NCBI GenBank assembly: GCA_001939145.1
Contig: LSRX01000130.1
Coordinates: 353,235-417,234, forward strand
DNA from: Symbiodinium microadriaticum
Lineage: Eukaryota > Sar > Dinophyceae > Suessiales > Symbiodiniaceae
Reading direction: 5' to 3'
Length of the DNA: 64,000 nucleotides
Shown here piece by piece: positions 1-12,239 of the stretch; position 1 is the stretch's first letter; each line of letters starts with the position of its first letter. The translations under genes and the position numbers were made by a program. A model generated the notes under the pieces. That model saw only the letters and a list, made by a program, of their open reading frames with translations, made no database searches and was not told the DNA's origin.

Positions 1-42
1 CGGGTTTTAGGACTATTGAGGGGTGGTTTATTATTACGTGCA

Positions 43-116
43 GGCCGAGTTTAGCTCTATTGAGGGGACCTTCCACTATTGAGTTCCGGGCCGAGTTTAG
101 CTCTATTGAGGGGACC
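43..116. repeat. 28-bp direct repeat pair
   Basis: A 28-base unit starting GGCCGAGTTTAGC and ending GGGGACC occurs at 43-70 and again at 89-116 in the same orientation, with 18 bases between. A shorter TATTGAGGGG echo lies at 14-23. It may be the edge of a tandem repeat that continues left of the window. Confidence 0.85.
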
Positions 117-3100
117 ATTACTAATCACGAGCTCACATTAGGTGTCACTGACAACTCCTACAAAGTTTATACTTAGAAGCATGAGAGCCCCAACCAAAGG
201 AAACACGGGGTCATGCCTACCCAAATGAAAATCCATGAGTCTGGAATGCCGCAGCAACCGCCAAACCGTAACCTTTGATGAATACATTGGCTTCCTCTTC
301 TCGGGCTGACAATTTCTGCCACCTGGCCTGGTTGAGCTGCGTAGTTTATGGAATGAGTTTATGCCAGATGCAGTGTGTTTTACTTTGGAAATCTTTGGCA
401 GCAAAACAGGATTCCGGCTGTGCAAGCCTTCAAGAAGGGCCCGGGAATCAGGACATGTGCCACAACCTTCCCAGCACAACGCTCCTTGAATGCTGCCTTC
501 TGCGCCTGCCAGGTCAAGGAAGCTTTGGGCGTTGAAGGGTGCTTTGGGAACTGGTATAGGGTTTAGGGTTTAGGGAGGTCATCGTGTCGCTGACCGGGAC
601 GTGGGGGCATACCACCGTTAGAACCACGGACTACGTGTCGTCTCTGCACTGCAGCAACTTGTTGCTTTGCAACATGGTGCAGGCTGTGCCCTAAACACTT
701 TGGCAGCAGGCTTGCAAGCGAGAACGCCTGGTGCCCTAAACCCTAAACTTTCCTAAACCCTCTGCCAAGTTTGGTATTCAGGTTTGCAACACAAGGTCTT
801 GCCAAACGCTACAAACTTTCCGTAGGCCAGAGCAGCGGAATGTTGCGTTTCTAGGTTCTTCCAGCTCTGTAAGCTCTGTAGTGTTGCCCATCTTGCGGTT
901 CAACCCTGGGCCTACTTAAGTACTGTGGTTCGCCACTCCTGTTGTTGCCATCGCTGATATTGCTGCAGTGAGAGCTCATGCTGCACTTCCATCACCTGTG
1001 CGGAAGTTTGAATTGTACTGCATGTGCGTGGGTGTGCGTGCGTGTGTGTGTGTGTGTGTGCGCGTGCATACACGCGTTTAGTAAATGATTGCACTGAAAA
1101 ACCTGTAGAAGCAACATAGTCATGCCCAGTTTCACTTGTCCAGCGCATGTGTGCATAGCGCTCTGTTATCTTTGCCCTCATGCATAAACCAGCAATAGGC
1201 GATTATGTCTCAAATACATCTAAATTAAAACAAGCGTAAACACGTGTTTAACCAAACCGGAAAACAGGCAGATATGTACACCTATACAAAAAAAACGTAT
1301 AGACTGTGCTGTTATTTAGTGGAATAGCAGCTACAGGGCTATCCCCACAGATTGTAGAGGAACTTTGCATGTTGGTCGTGTTCCCCTTCAACCCTGCGAG
1401 AGTTCTCAAATAGCAAAAGCGGTGCCAACATCATACCGAAGCCTCTCACATTGTGAGGCTTAATGTGTTGTTCATGTGTGCAATATACAGTGTGGACACC
1501 GTTGCCGCATCTCTTTGCAATACTTCTTAAACTTACCAAAAGATAAACATGCGTGTGTCCCCGAGACAAGGCATGTTTTTGTATGTATGTATTTGTATAT
1601 ATATATATATACATACACACACGCCTACATACACACACACACACACATCGTTACATATGCCGTGCCGGGAGGGGGGGCTTGCCCAACTAAGGCCCGTTCT
1701 GATTAAGTTCCTCTGCATGTGGCCAGAAATGCAGCCGCTGTCCATATATTGCATACTGCAAATACGGGTTGACAAAGGCTTACAAACGTGGCGTACGCCA
1801 GGCCGGCCATAATTCTTGTGCACAGCTCAAGAAACGAGGGTATGTTCGCACAGCTCCAGACCTGAGGGTATGACGACGAAAGCCACGCCCTTGCATGAAC
1901 TCACAACATGTCCACAGTCCACACCACTCACTCACGCCTTACAAAAAAACACCAACGCGTAATCGACAAGAGCATGACACGAAAACTGACAGAAGACTCG
2001 CAAGCAGCATACCAAGCTGAAGCCTCCCATTCTGGACCGTAGCGTGGGCGCTCGTTCACTCGGTACTGGTCGGTATCGGAGCAGGCGCTTACGTCCGAGA
2101 AGGCCTCAGATTTGAGAGTAGAGTGGGGCTGAGGGCTTCGAGTTTGTAGGTGCAGGACTGCAGGGTTGAGGTGCAGGGGATCTAGAAGTCTACAGTGGCG
2201 ACACGAGGAGTTCGACTCGCTGAAACCACCTGCCGAGCACACAGCGCCTAGATCAATGTGAGGTGCATAATGAGGTGTGCTTTGCTGCAAGCCAGGAGCT
2301 GTTTCCAAAACTTTATCAGCAGTCCCCTCTGAAACTTGCAGCATGTAAGAACATACCGCGAGGAAATCTGGGATGTTGAGCACGGTCTACTTGTTGTGAC
2401 GAGCCCGAATGATGCGCTACCCGTCGGGCTCTGGGATCAAGGCGCCTGTTTGCACTGTCGGCACTGGGAATGGTCGAGGAACCGGGTTGGCTCAAGGTAT
2501 AAGATAGTACGATATTATAAAAGTTCAAGTCCTTTTTTTAAGGTCCATGTGAGGGGACGCACTCTCTGCAATCAGTGCTTAGGTCCAGGCGTCGGAGACA
2601 TCCTGGAAGGAAGGCTTCGGTAGAGCAGTGGGGGAGTGTCTAGGGAAACCTGGCAGAGAGTTATACGTATGGTTTTGGGGTTCGGAATTGAAAACCAAAT
2701 CCAAATCGAAACATTGAATGCTCATTCAACTGCATGAATCCGGCGTGTTTATGCTGCCTGACGTTGAAGAATATGCGGACCCTAAACCCTTTCTCAACCT
2801 GCATCTAAAGCTGCTCAGACTAAGCTCATGGCTTCGTTGACCTCTTGGGGTGTCCGAGTGCAAGTGTCAAAACCTCTAAAACCCGCGCCTGAGCAAATAG
2901 ATCAACGAGCGAAACATACTCTAGAGCCCGATGGCTGCTGTAAGCTGGCATAACCGACTAGTTGGCGAGCTCTCTTCCACTTCTATGTTGAGATTGAGAG
3001 GTATGTTTCAACCCGGCAAACTCCAAAAAGGCAGACGCTGTACAGCCCCTTACGTTGGTCCCGAAACCCGAACTAGTCTTCGGCGTAAAACAAAACGTAG

Positions 3101-3530
3101 TCTAAACAGATGCACAGCTCCAACTGTAACGGCGGGATCGCGCAGCAACATCTCAGAGAGAACTCCGAATGCAGACCCTGAATAGAGATCCATTCAGGAA
3201 ACATGGCAGTAACGGGGTTTCCTTGTCGAAGCGTTCGTTGAGAAATCGTGATGTTGAACGGTGAGAGACCTACCCTCTAGCCTCGTTAGTTGCTGTTGAA
3301 ATCGTTCAAAGTCGCTGAAAGCGTTGCCGATATATTGGGTTCCTTCTTCAAGGCACATGGTTTTCTACTGATTCTACTCCAGTCGAGCTTGAACTAACTA
3401 ATACTTCTGATCGACTTAAGCATGAACCTAAATATTCGTGAGTACCTCTGTCTATATGCGAATGTACATGTCGTTAAGCAGCTGTGAAATGATGTAACCG
3501 TAAGGCCGTGATCATATCATGAGCACTGGC
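117..3530. other. No confident gene; scattered simple and telomere-like repeats
   Basis: Open frames here are short and none has a recognisable domain. The stretch holds a GT tract at about 1025-1068, a TA/CA tract at about 1590-1650, and isolated CCCTAAA or TTTAGGG units near 560-575 and 735-760. A plus-strand open run at 2931-3185 has no coding character I would trust. Confidence 0.5.
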
Positions 3531-3539
3531 CCTAATCGA

Positions 3540-4020
3540 ATTTAACCCCTGAAGCCCAAAACCTTAAACCCAAGGCGCCTCTCACACATAAAAACAAGAA
3601 TACAATACAAGAATCGGATTGAAAAAACGGTGAAATCAATTGGGGCACCTTATATGGATGCTTTTGTTTCGGATCTAGTGAAACCCCTAAACCCATGATT
3701 GGGAAACAAAAACTGGCAAGGATACTTTTATGGAGTTAGTGTAACGCTGAGACCTTTTTTGCATCTGGGCTCCTTTGATGCCAGGACATCGCTACTCCCT
3801 AAACCCTAAACCCTATAAACCGCTGAACCGTAATCCCAAAACCCTAAAGCCCCTACTAAACCCAATACAGCCTATACACCCCTAAACCCTAATCCCCAAA
3901 CCCTATAAACCCCAAAACCCTAATCCCTAAACCCTATAAACCCCTAAACCCGCCCTTAAACCCTATAAACCCCTGAACCCCTAAACCCCCCCAAACCCTA
4001 TAAACCCCTAAACCCCAAGA
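3540..4020. repeat. Degenerate CCCTAAA block
   Basis: Variants of the plant/alveolate telomere unit (CCCTAAA, CCCTATAAA, CCCCTAAA) are strung together, densest at 3796-4020, and mixed with unique bases. The array is imperfect and internal, so it is interstitial telomere-like sequence and not a chromosome end. CCCTAAA is on the plus strand here; other blocks have the opposite orientation. Confidence 0.85.
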
Positions 4021-4029
4021 TCAGCCAAG

Positions 4030-5321
4030 ATGCATTGACATCCCTGCGGGCTTCCGCGATGGCCTTGACACCTCGCTGAAAGGAACGCCAGAGGTGATGG
4101 CATCTCCGGGCTTTAGGATTTGAGTTTTCGTTTTATCTGCGAGCTTTAAGATATTGGGGCTTTAGACTAGCGTCTAGGGCCTTTAGAATTTAGCCTGCAG
4201 GGCTTCAGGGTTGTGGATTTTGAGGTTTGCGGTTCAGGGCCACGTGTCCTTCGGTGCTTCGCGGGTTCAGGGCTCTACCTTGCAGGGCTTCGTGGTGCAT
4301 CACCGGAGTGCGTGTTTGTGTTTATGTGCGTGGGATCTTTAGCGGTTCAGTCATTGGACCTTTCGCTGTCTCCCGACACATGTTTCAAGTCGCTATCGGG
4401 ACAGGCATGTGCAGCCAGACTGTCAAGTTTTGCTTGCAAGTGTCAAGCTGACCGTCACCTTCGCAGAACCAAAAGCCATGCACACCCTAAACCCTTATAA
4501 ACCCCCAACACATGGAGGTCTGCAGGACTTGACTTGGTCGCATAGTGCCGAGCATCCAGGGTTTGTGCAATGAGCAGATGCTCTGAAGCTGTTTCAAAGA
4601 CGGTTAGAGTTTAGCTTTTTCAAAGATGCAGACGACAAGCTGTTAATCAAGACAGCAAGAACTGGCGTGCACGCACGCATGTGTGTGTGTGTGTTGCTGG
4701 TCACTCTCTCCTGTTGTTGAGGATCCTGGTAAGATTAAGTTAAGAATTACAAAAACTCATCACTGTCGGCGGGGGCATTTGGCCCGGATGCACTCAGAGT
4801 AGTTCTAATGAAAGTAAAACTGCAGCCTATTATTGCGGGTCACTTACTTAAAGGGCTGAAGGATGGTAACCTAACATCCCTAACGAGCTACTGAATACTT
4901 AAGACAGTGTCGAAGCACGGTCTATTTCCCTCTGCCTCTGCAGGTTTAAGGACTGTCACAGCATCCGAAACCGTGCGATTGCAAGAGCGAGGATACCAGA
5001 ACCTGTCAGTTGAGTTCCTTTCCTGCTCTGTCCGTCAAAGTTCAAGTATTATCACAGCATGCTGAACCATGTGAATGCAAGAGCGAGTGCCCCAGAAAGT
5101 GTGAAATGAGTTGTTTCCCAGGAAGGTAGGACTGCAGGCGCTGCAAGCACTGCTCGCAAATTACCGGCTGCAAGAGCCATATATTATGCACGAGGACTGC
5201 AGCAGGGTCTGTGATCGGCCAAATGGCGGGCATAGAAATGGGAACATTCTGAAAATTAACAACTAACGTACCCAACGTGTCAATGTAGTATAAATAAATA
5301 AACAAAGACTACATAAATAAG

Positions 5322-5353
<32 letters not shown>

Positions 5354-5502
5354 TATTGCGGGGCGGAGGGCAGGATTATAGAAATTGAGGGGGTCGGGGG
5401 ACAACTTTATTTTTAATTTTTTGCCATGACGACATTTGTACAATGGGCCATGGGGCGCATGACGGCTGACTTGTCGACAAGGTAGCTGCGTTCGGTGGTG
5501 TA

Positions 5503-5536
<34 letters not shown>

Positions 5537-6850
5537 GTGGGTGTGGGTGTGTGAGGGTGCACAAATAACACCTAGTTCGGCAAGTAACCAAGTACACGCC
5601 AAGGTGCGAAAAAGCTCTGTGCTGCTCAGTGCCATGTCTACCTGGGATGCACCACACTGTAACTTGTCATTGTGCCAAGCTTTAAACTCCCAAGCCCTGA
5701 TTAAGCGAAGCCATGGGCAAAGCTGAACAAGAAGTTTCATGTTTAGTCGTCCGCAGTACGTGATGTACGCGATCAGAAGCAAAGCCCTGTTTAAGGCTCA
5801 GCATGGGGATCAAAAAGCGGCTGGTGCCTAGAATACTGGTGCAGCTGTTGGCAGAATAGCTCGTAGAGCAGCTTATGTGCTCTCGGGGCATCATCACCCA
5901 AGTACTGAATCTTCTGTTGACACAGGATGTCATGGTGATGTCCGCAAAAGAAGTACTAATAATCTAAATCAATGAGTGGACTGCGCTCATTTGGGACAGG
6001 TTTTGACGAATGTTCTCGACCCCCAAGCCCCAAGCCCCCTGCACCGAGTAGTAATCACCTACCCCCCCAAGTCGGGCGACAGCATAGACGAGCATGCAGC
6101 CTGCGTTTGAGTCTGACAGTTTGAAAGTGTAGCAATCTGAAACCTTTCTATCCTCTTCTCGGGTTGAACTACGATTCTGTGCTGTGGTTAACTACCAACC
6201 AACAAACCAACCACTCAACAAACCGTTACTACTGTCACGGCTTGTGCTATGAGCCACTAAATCCGAAAAAAATCACGGGCAAGTGGCTGCAATGAACACT
6301 AAAGCAGGCGCGGTGTACTACCTAATAATCCGGAATTCTACGATGTAGCTACTTCACTACAATCTTGAGCCAGGCAAGAGGTGGCGCATAATCTCATGCA
6401 CAAGACAGCATAAGAAAGCAACAGGCCTTGATTTTGCCCACGCATGGTGTCTACACTTTGAAATCGTCAAACACCTCTGGGAAACCTTCAACCGCCGGAC
6501 AGACAAGCCAGACCAACGCAGTTGTAAACTAGCAAGTCCGTGAGGCTAAGCCGACAAACCCGAAGAAAAGGTTTGGGAAGTTCAGGGTGTACCCCTACAG
6601 GAGTTTAGGAGTGCTGGCATCAGTGAAACGGTCCCCCATGTGATACAACGGGGCAAAGGCATATGAGGCAGCAGGCTGTGGAAGGGTACGACCGCTGCCC
6701 CCAAGTGCCAACCTGAACCTCTGATCCTGCACGTTACCAGGTGAAAACCTCTCACAACCGCTTGCAAGATGTACTGGTTCTTAAGAGAGCGCACCCGGCC
6801 TAGTTGCAGGCGAACGAAAGAGCGAAGGCCTGACAGTACACAGACGCATC
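4030..6850. other. No confident gene; microsatellites
   Basis: The stretch contains a pure TA tract at about 5321-5351 and a CTG tract at about 5503-5535. Open frames across the CTG tract read as poly-Ala or poly-Ser and are repeat artefacts. I see no domain or exon pair I can support. Confidence 0.5.
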
Positions 6851-6949
6851 TTCGTTATCATCGACTATCGTGGTCAGCCACCATCAACATCATGACATAC
6901 AACGACGAGGATGCTGGCTGTGGTGGTCTTTGCCTGTCCGCAGTTTTGA

Positions 6950-7410
6950 CGACCACGATGACGGCAACAACACCAATAAGAACAGCGAAACCAGCAATGA
7001 CGACAGCCACGACGACGACAACAATAACAGGTAATGTCACCAACAACTAGAAAACCACCCAGACCGCCTAGACCACCACCACCACCGCCGCCGACGACGA
7101 CGACAACAACAACCACCACCACAACCACATCACAACCATAACTATAGCCACTACGACGACGACGACGAGGACGAGGACGAGGACGAGGACGACTACTACT
7201 ACAATTCCACGGACGGCAACGACAAACAACAACACGACAACGACAACAAAGACAATAACAAACAAAAACAATAACAATAACCATAACGGCGACAGCAACG
7301 GCAACAACAACAGTTACTACCTACAACTACAACTAAAACTAAAACTACTACTCGTACTGGTAGCAGTAGTAGGAGGAGGAGGAGGGGGAGGAGGAGGAGT
7401 AGTAGTAGTA
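6950..7410. repeat. Degenerate ACN/GAC trinucleotide block
   Basis: Mixed three-base units on the plus strand (ACG, ACA, ACC, AAC, GAC) change to ACT and then GGA units near 7310-7400. The block keeps a period of three while varying its unit. All frames stay open, giving spurious poly-Thr, poly-Val and poly-Leu readings. Confidence 0.85.
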
Positions 7411-7781
7411 GCAAAAACTCCCCACGCAGATATGCAAGTGACTAGATGAGTAGATCACGCAAACTGGCATACGGAGCCCCTTTACACCTGGTCTATGCAT
7501 CCCAAAACACGAACCGCTCGAAAGCCGAAAATCCTGAACTTGCAATAAATCGAATCTAAGCCTCTTCGTATGGCCCACCTCAAATTAACCGTAGACCCAA
7601 ACCCCAGAGCCTGAAACCTAGGCCACATGCGCCGAGTGCAGAGCTCATCGCCAGCTCGTCTGCTTTGAACTGCTCCAACTTTGCATGAGACCTCATCGCA
7701 ACACCCAGCCTCCTCCCCCTCCCTTTTTCAACAAAACCTTGGAACCCCAGTACATTTCCAGGTTTGGTTTAGGATGGCCTT

Positions 7782-8275
7782 TTAGGGTACGATGCAGAGG
7801 GCCTCTCGCTTTGCCGGTCCTGGCTGAGGTCCCGGCTGTTCATTCGGAAGGGCTTCTCCAAGCTTATTAATGCTTTCTAGGGTGTTGCCAACTGCTCGCC
7901 TCAAACGCAGACTCGAACTAAGAGAGTTTGCAGTTTTAGCTTGAAGAGCTTGCAGACAAGCCAGGCTGCCGGGGTCGATTTCCTTAGAATTCATGCTCTC
8001 CAGACAGATTTTTCAACCCGGAGCCACACAAATGCCCCCGAAGGAGCAAGCTAAGCTTACGCTGTTAGCCGAATAAACTCAGTCAAACAGGGTAAACCGG
8101 GTGAGGGGATGAACTTCTCGGCTGCGGGTCGCCTTACTGCCTGACAACCCTTGCCCGAAGACTTCAAGTGTAAACACTTCAGCATCTTCTTGGCTTCCAC
8201 AAAAATACCGTTTGCAAGCGATTTGACGTGCCCTGCCTGAATTAGAACATGAACACTTCCTGGAATTCGCTGCAA
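7782..8275 (-). CDS. Possible exons of an unrecognised gene
   Basis: Two minus-strand open runs, 8275-8057 and 7994-7782, have ordinary protein-like composition. The first includes IPGSVHVLIQAGHVKS and EAKKMLKCLHLKSSGKG; the second includes ALQAKTANSLSSSLRLRRAVG and LESINKLGEALPNEQ. A TTGCAG acceptor-like site lies just upstream of the first. I could not find a donor and acceptor that join them in phase and I recognise no family. The call rests only on composition, and one or both could be chance. Confidence 0.2.
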
Positions 8276-8299
8276 TGAAGACAGGCCTTCAGTGGATTG

Positions 8300-10540
8300 A
8301 AGCTTTGGGGAGCAGCGGCTGGAAGTTGGTAACCAAGGCTATCTGGCAAAAGCCCGGACTCAGCGGACCTGGTAGAAGAAACAAGAGCCCAGACCTTTAC
8401 TGAGATTTGCTTGCATGCGGATGCTGATTATGTGGGAACTTCAGGCGAGTTCGTATGCCCAGGACCCCGAAACCTTCACCCCTACACTCTGCCTTGAAAG
8501 TGCAGAGGCCAACGAATTCGAGCGAGTGTTCTGAGTACGCGGCGTGCTTGCCAGGCTTTCCATAAACTCACCTGAAGTGTGTTTCAAAGGTTCCCGGAGT
8601 GGCACGATGACGACCTCTTCGATTCAAGGTCAATAGTCGCAGGGTCTCGATTAACATAATTGGGAAAAGAGGTGGGTTACACCTCAGGGGTCTACATTGC
8701 AGCCTACTGCAAGTCATTAGACGTCACATGCTGTCAATGGACCGTTTCTACCATCGAACCCCCTTCCATCGCAACGCTATGCTGGCATCAATCGGGGACC
8801 AGCGGACACCTAGTGTTTAGGGCTGCTAGACCACTAAAACCTTTCAGCGGCGTTCATGTCCAGAAGATACATGAAAGCCACACCGGTACTCCCCTATTGG
8901 TGACTTTATGTCCTTCTCTGACCTTGACCATAAAATGGGTCGATCAAAGACCAGATTTGGCGGGTGAAAGCCCAAAAGCAAGCAGAAGGTTGCAGGCTAG
9001 ACCCTAAGCGCCGGAAACTGCTGTAGCCACGCTGCGGATGAAGCATGTCTCAGAGCATGGCGCGACGGCTTGTAGTGAAACTCCTCGATGACAACAAGGT
9101 GTTCTTCGCATCACTGCTTCGGTTTAGGGTCTAGGGTAAGACGTCTAGGCATTGCATGAAGATGACACCAGTTACAGGGTGCGGCTCTGGACTATATACA
9201 TCTTGCCATCTACGCATGCGTGACACACACACACACACCTTCAGCACCTACCCGACGATCTGAAGCAGAGCGATTCAGAAGTGTCTTGTAGCGAAAGCAG
9301 CCTCACTGAGGCTGCTGCAGCCAATGCCCACAGAGTGTTGGAGATATCCTCACACAAAAACACGGTCGATAGGAATCCTCACATGCAAAACCTATCACCG
9401 TCATCAACAGCATTAGGCATCAGTGTCATCATGAACATTATCGTACTGAGTCGTCACAGAATGGTTGATTATTTCCCCAGCTCTTTCACGAGAGCAAAGC
9501 CTCAACACATCTCCGAAACAGTGTTCTTTATGAGCATTGTCCTCATCACTACCCACATGTAGAGCAATCTCGCCACCTGTGAGCACGTGAGAATGATAGT
9601 GAAGCTGGTCATGACGGCGGGTAAGACCAAGTCGAAACCCCAAAACCCCAACAACCCTAAGTCCAAAATCCTGAAGCCCCAGGTGCCTGCCTGCGGCTTC
9701 CAGCGACGCAGTTGTCCACAGCTCGCGTCCTTGCAGCTTTGACTTCGGGCTCTGGGTCTAACTTGGAGCTTGGAGTTTAGAATTTGGGGTCTCATGGTAT
9801 ATGAAACTATTCTAGCTTAGGTTTCCCGGCTTAAGGTTTCGGGACGCCACGGTGCGGCAATTTTCAAGCTTCCGTAGTAGAGGAATAACCTGCCCTATTC
9901 CCAACGCACCAGACCCACACCCTTCTGGAACCCCAAAGCCCTAGATTTGTTTTTGCCTCCCGCCTGGCTAGGGTTTAGGGTTTTGGGTTTAGGGTTTCCA
10001 AGCCCTAGATTCACATCCTAGCCTTCGGCTGCAGACCAGTTCGGAGGAGATTGGGCCCTGGCGATGGCATCCAAGAAATCGGCGCTGCCTTCAACACCTG
10101 TAGTGGGCTTTTTTACAGCAGGGTTTTAGGGCTCACGGCTCGGCCCTGCACCACTGTTGATGCAGGACTTGGCAAGTCTTTCTTTCCGGAGCCCTCCGGG
10201 ATTTTGTCAGGGACCATTCGGCGGATTTGGCGGCTTTAGGCTAGGGTCTGGGGGTCGAACCTTCATGGATGAAAACCAGCAAGGACGTGTTGAGTTCAGA
10301 GTTTCGGGCATCTGGCGTTGGAATTGGCGCATGAGCTTGAGATTGTTGAGTTAGAGGAACCAGGTGTAAGGGTCAGAATTTAGCAAGGAAGGTCCGGGGA
10401 TTGCCGCAGTGGTGAAATCGAAGGCAAATGGCCCTGGGGCCCGATTTGTCAAGGGCCCTGGGGCCCAAGTTTCCTGAAGGTTTATCACATGCAAAACCGC
10501 CCTATAGACTCCGAAAACCAAATGCTGAGTCCAGCATCTT
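8300..10540. other. No supported gene
   Basis: There is an AC tract near 9224-9238, telomere-like units near 9957-9995, and a GGCCCTGGGGCCC direct repeat near 10430-10466. The motif CCTCCCGCCTGGCTAG at about 9957-9972 resembles the left part of the 38-base splice-like repeat found at 24.7, 55.5, 57.8 and 58.4 kb. Confidence 0.4.
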
Positions 10541-10547
10541 TCAGCCC

Positions 10548-10682
10548 CCCAGTTCCTTTTTGGGGTTACCTTATAGGATCCTACCCATATAGGCGGCCCC
10601 TAAGTAGTTCCTTTTTTATGGTTTATATTTAGAATCCTATAATGTAATCCCAAAAAAGGAACTACTTAGGGGCCTATGGGTA
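10548..10682. mobile_element. Foldback element A1 with an attached partial copy
   Basis: The full element is 10582-10682. Its arms are TACCCAT..CCCCTAAGTAGTTCC on the left and GGAACTACTTAGGGG..ATGGGTA on the right, with a core around TTTATATTTAGAATCC. TA stands at both ends, consistent with a TA target duplication. Immediately left, 10548-10581 repeats the AGTTCC to TTATAGGATCC half of the same family, so a truncated copy abuts a complete one. Confidence 0.85.
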
Positions 10683-10717
10683 AAGATATTAAACCACAAC
10701 AAAGAACTGTAATGCAG

Positions 10718-10820
10718 CCTATACATATGCTCAGCTGATGGCGTATCTGGGCCAGAGCCCAAACGCTGTTGGACTCGGCAGGACGGCAAGGGGATACGAT
10801 GACTCCATTGGGCTTCGGGG
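10718..10820 (+). CDS. Probable internal exon of an unrecognised gene
   Basis: After an AATGCAG acceptor the plus strand reads YTYAQLMAYLGQSPNAVGLG, then RTARGYDDSIGLRG, until a candidate donor GTTTATAGGG at 10821. Composition looks like real protein, but the other strand is also partly open and I know no family. Element A1 lies 35 bases upstream, inside the putative intron. The downstream intron would begin with telomere-like sequence, a pattern seen elsewhere in this window. Neighbouring exons were not found. Confidence 0.4.
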
Positions 10821-10945
10821 GTTTATAGGGTTTGGGGTTTAGGGGTTTCGACTCGGGGTTTGGGTGTTTATGGTCTTAGGGTTTAGGGATTTTAGGGTTT
10901 AGGGGCTTAGGGCCTTAGGGGTTTAAGGCTTAGGATCCGGGTTTA
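10816..10945 (+). repeat. Degenerate TTTAGGG block
   Basis: Repeated TTTAGGG, TTAGGG and GTTTGGGG variants in the G-rich orientation on the plus strand. They immediately follow the exon ending at 10820, so they would form the start of the next intron. Confidence 0.8.
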
Positions 10946-11950
10946 GGAATTATCATCACCACTCCTCCAGGGCTGAGGGGTTTGACTTGTGAGGGTTAAC
11001 AGAAAAAACGCACATAGGGGCAATGACAACAGAATCCCGCTGATAGTGGTTCTTAGCACCACAAAAGCCTAAATGTCTGCAAAGGATCGCCCAGTCGGGT
11101 ACAATAGGGGCCCCGTGGCCTTGGGAGATACTCTTTGTGAGTTTTCAGCAGTCTGGGAGGATGTTGTGGGTCCTGACAAAAATAATCTCAGGTATTTGTG
11201 CATCGGTGCTGTTCTGGAACACGAAAGATCATCATGTTGTAGGCAAGTTTGTTCTGTAACGGCATAACTCCAGACTGCTCGAAGTTGAGCACGGAGTGGA
11301 TGCTTGACCCCCACGCAAGTTTTTATCCATGGGACCTAACTGTACCCCATTTTGGCAGTTTGTGTGGAGCTCTGCGATAAGCTTCCGTCCTCACCGATTT
11401 GCCTGATACGGTCGTTGAACCCGTGCATGGCGGCGGTAAAACCCTTGGAGAACTTACACTATCCTAAACACATTCGACAAACGCTGCAATTCCGGGCATG
11501 GGGCCGTATATCTTTTAAATAATTCTTCTTCGGGGGGGGGGGGGGGGTCTGCAAGGTCGTGCAAGTTTGATAGCATCTAGACCCTTAGCCCTAAACTCAA
11601 GACCGAAACACTAAGCCGTCAGGATCATTCAGGCCCAGGCGATCTCCACGGGAGTCATCTTTGGTGCAGCCACTGCAAGCCGGCCCGCCTCAGTTGAGTT
11701 CAGGTGGGGTCGGAGCCGGACCCTGAAATCCTGAAAGCCGCAAAAAACTCAAACCCCCGCAGTCGGGCTGATAGGGCTTATAGCCTGTAGGCTACCTGTA
11801 GGGTTTATAAGTTTATACATGGGCTTGACACAGCTAAAAAAAACTACCATAAATCCTGAACCCTCGTGCCCTGCCCTGAGGTTACAATCCTTTCTTGAGA
11901 ATCCAAAGGAGCTCGGGTTTCGGGTGTATTTTTGAGTTTATTATTATTAT

Positions 11951-12032
11951 TCCTTAGTTTTTCTTTTCGGGATGACCTTATAGGATTCTAAATATGAACC
12001 ACAAAAAGGAACTACTTAGGAGCCTATGGGTA
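11951..12032. mobile_element. Foldback element A2, left arm decayed
   Basis: The right arm GGAACTACTTAGGAGC..ATGGGTA is intact, and the core GACCTTATAGGATTCTAAATATG matches A4 and A5. The left arm survives only as TCCTTAGTTTTTC. Confidence 0.75.
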
Positions 12033-12139
12033 GACCCAGGAGGTTCGGATGCAAACAAAAACAATCGCCGGCTTGCTTTACGACCGGTGTCTGCCCAAAA
12101 GGGGTGCTTGTGGTATACAGCCAGCCAACTAGAACTTCG

Positions 12140-12236
12140 GTTGATGATATAATTCCTGCACTACCCGTAATAAGGAGTATATCTTTATTCCCATAGTTTA
12201 GGGTCCTTAAGGTAATGCAGGATTTATATCATCAAC
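12140..12236. mobile_element. Foldback element B1
   Basis: Inverted ends GTTGATGATATAATTCCTGC and its complement at 12217-12236, about 97 bp. Inside are CCCGTAATAAGGAG and AGGGTCCTTAAGG, shared with B2 and B3. This copy lacks the exact CATCAG end seen in the other two. Confidence 0.85.
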
Positions 12237-12239
12237 AGT

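Noticed and set aside
3540..4020. True telomere
   Set aside because: Units are degenerate, interrupted by unique sequence, occur in both orientations across the window, and none is at a sequence end.
5309..5782. 157-codon minus-strand open run with poly-Ala
   Set aside because: It spans the CTG and TA tracts; outside them the sequence has no coding signal I can support.
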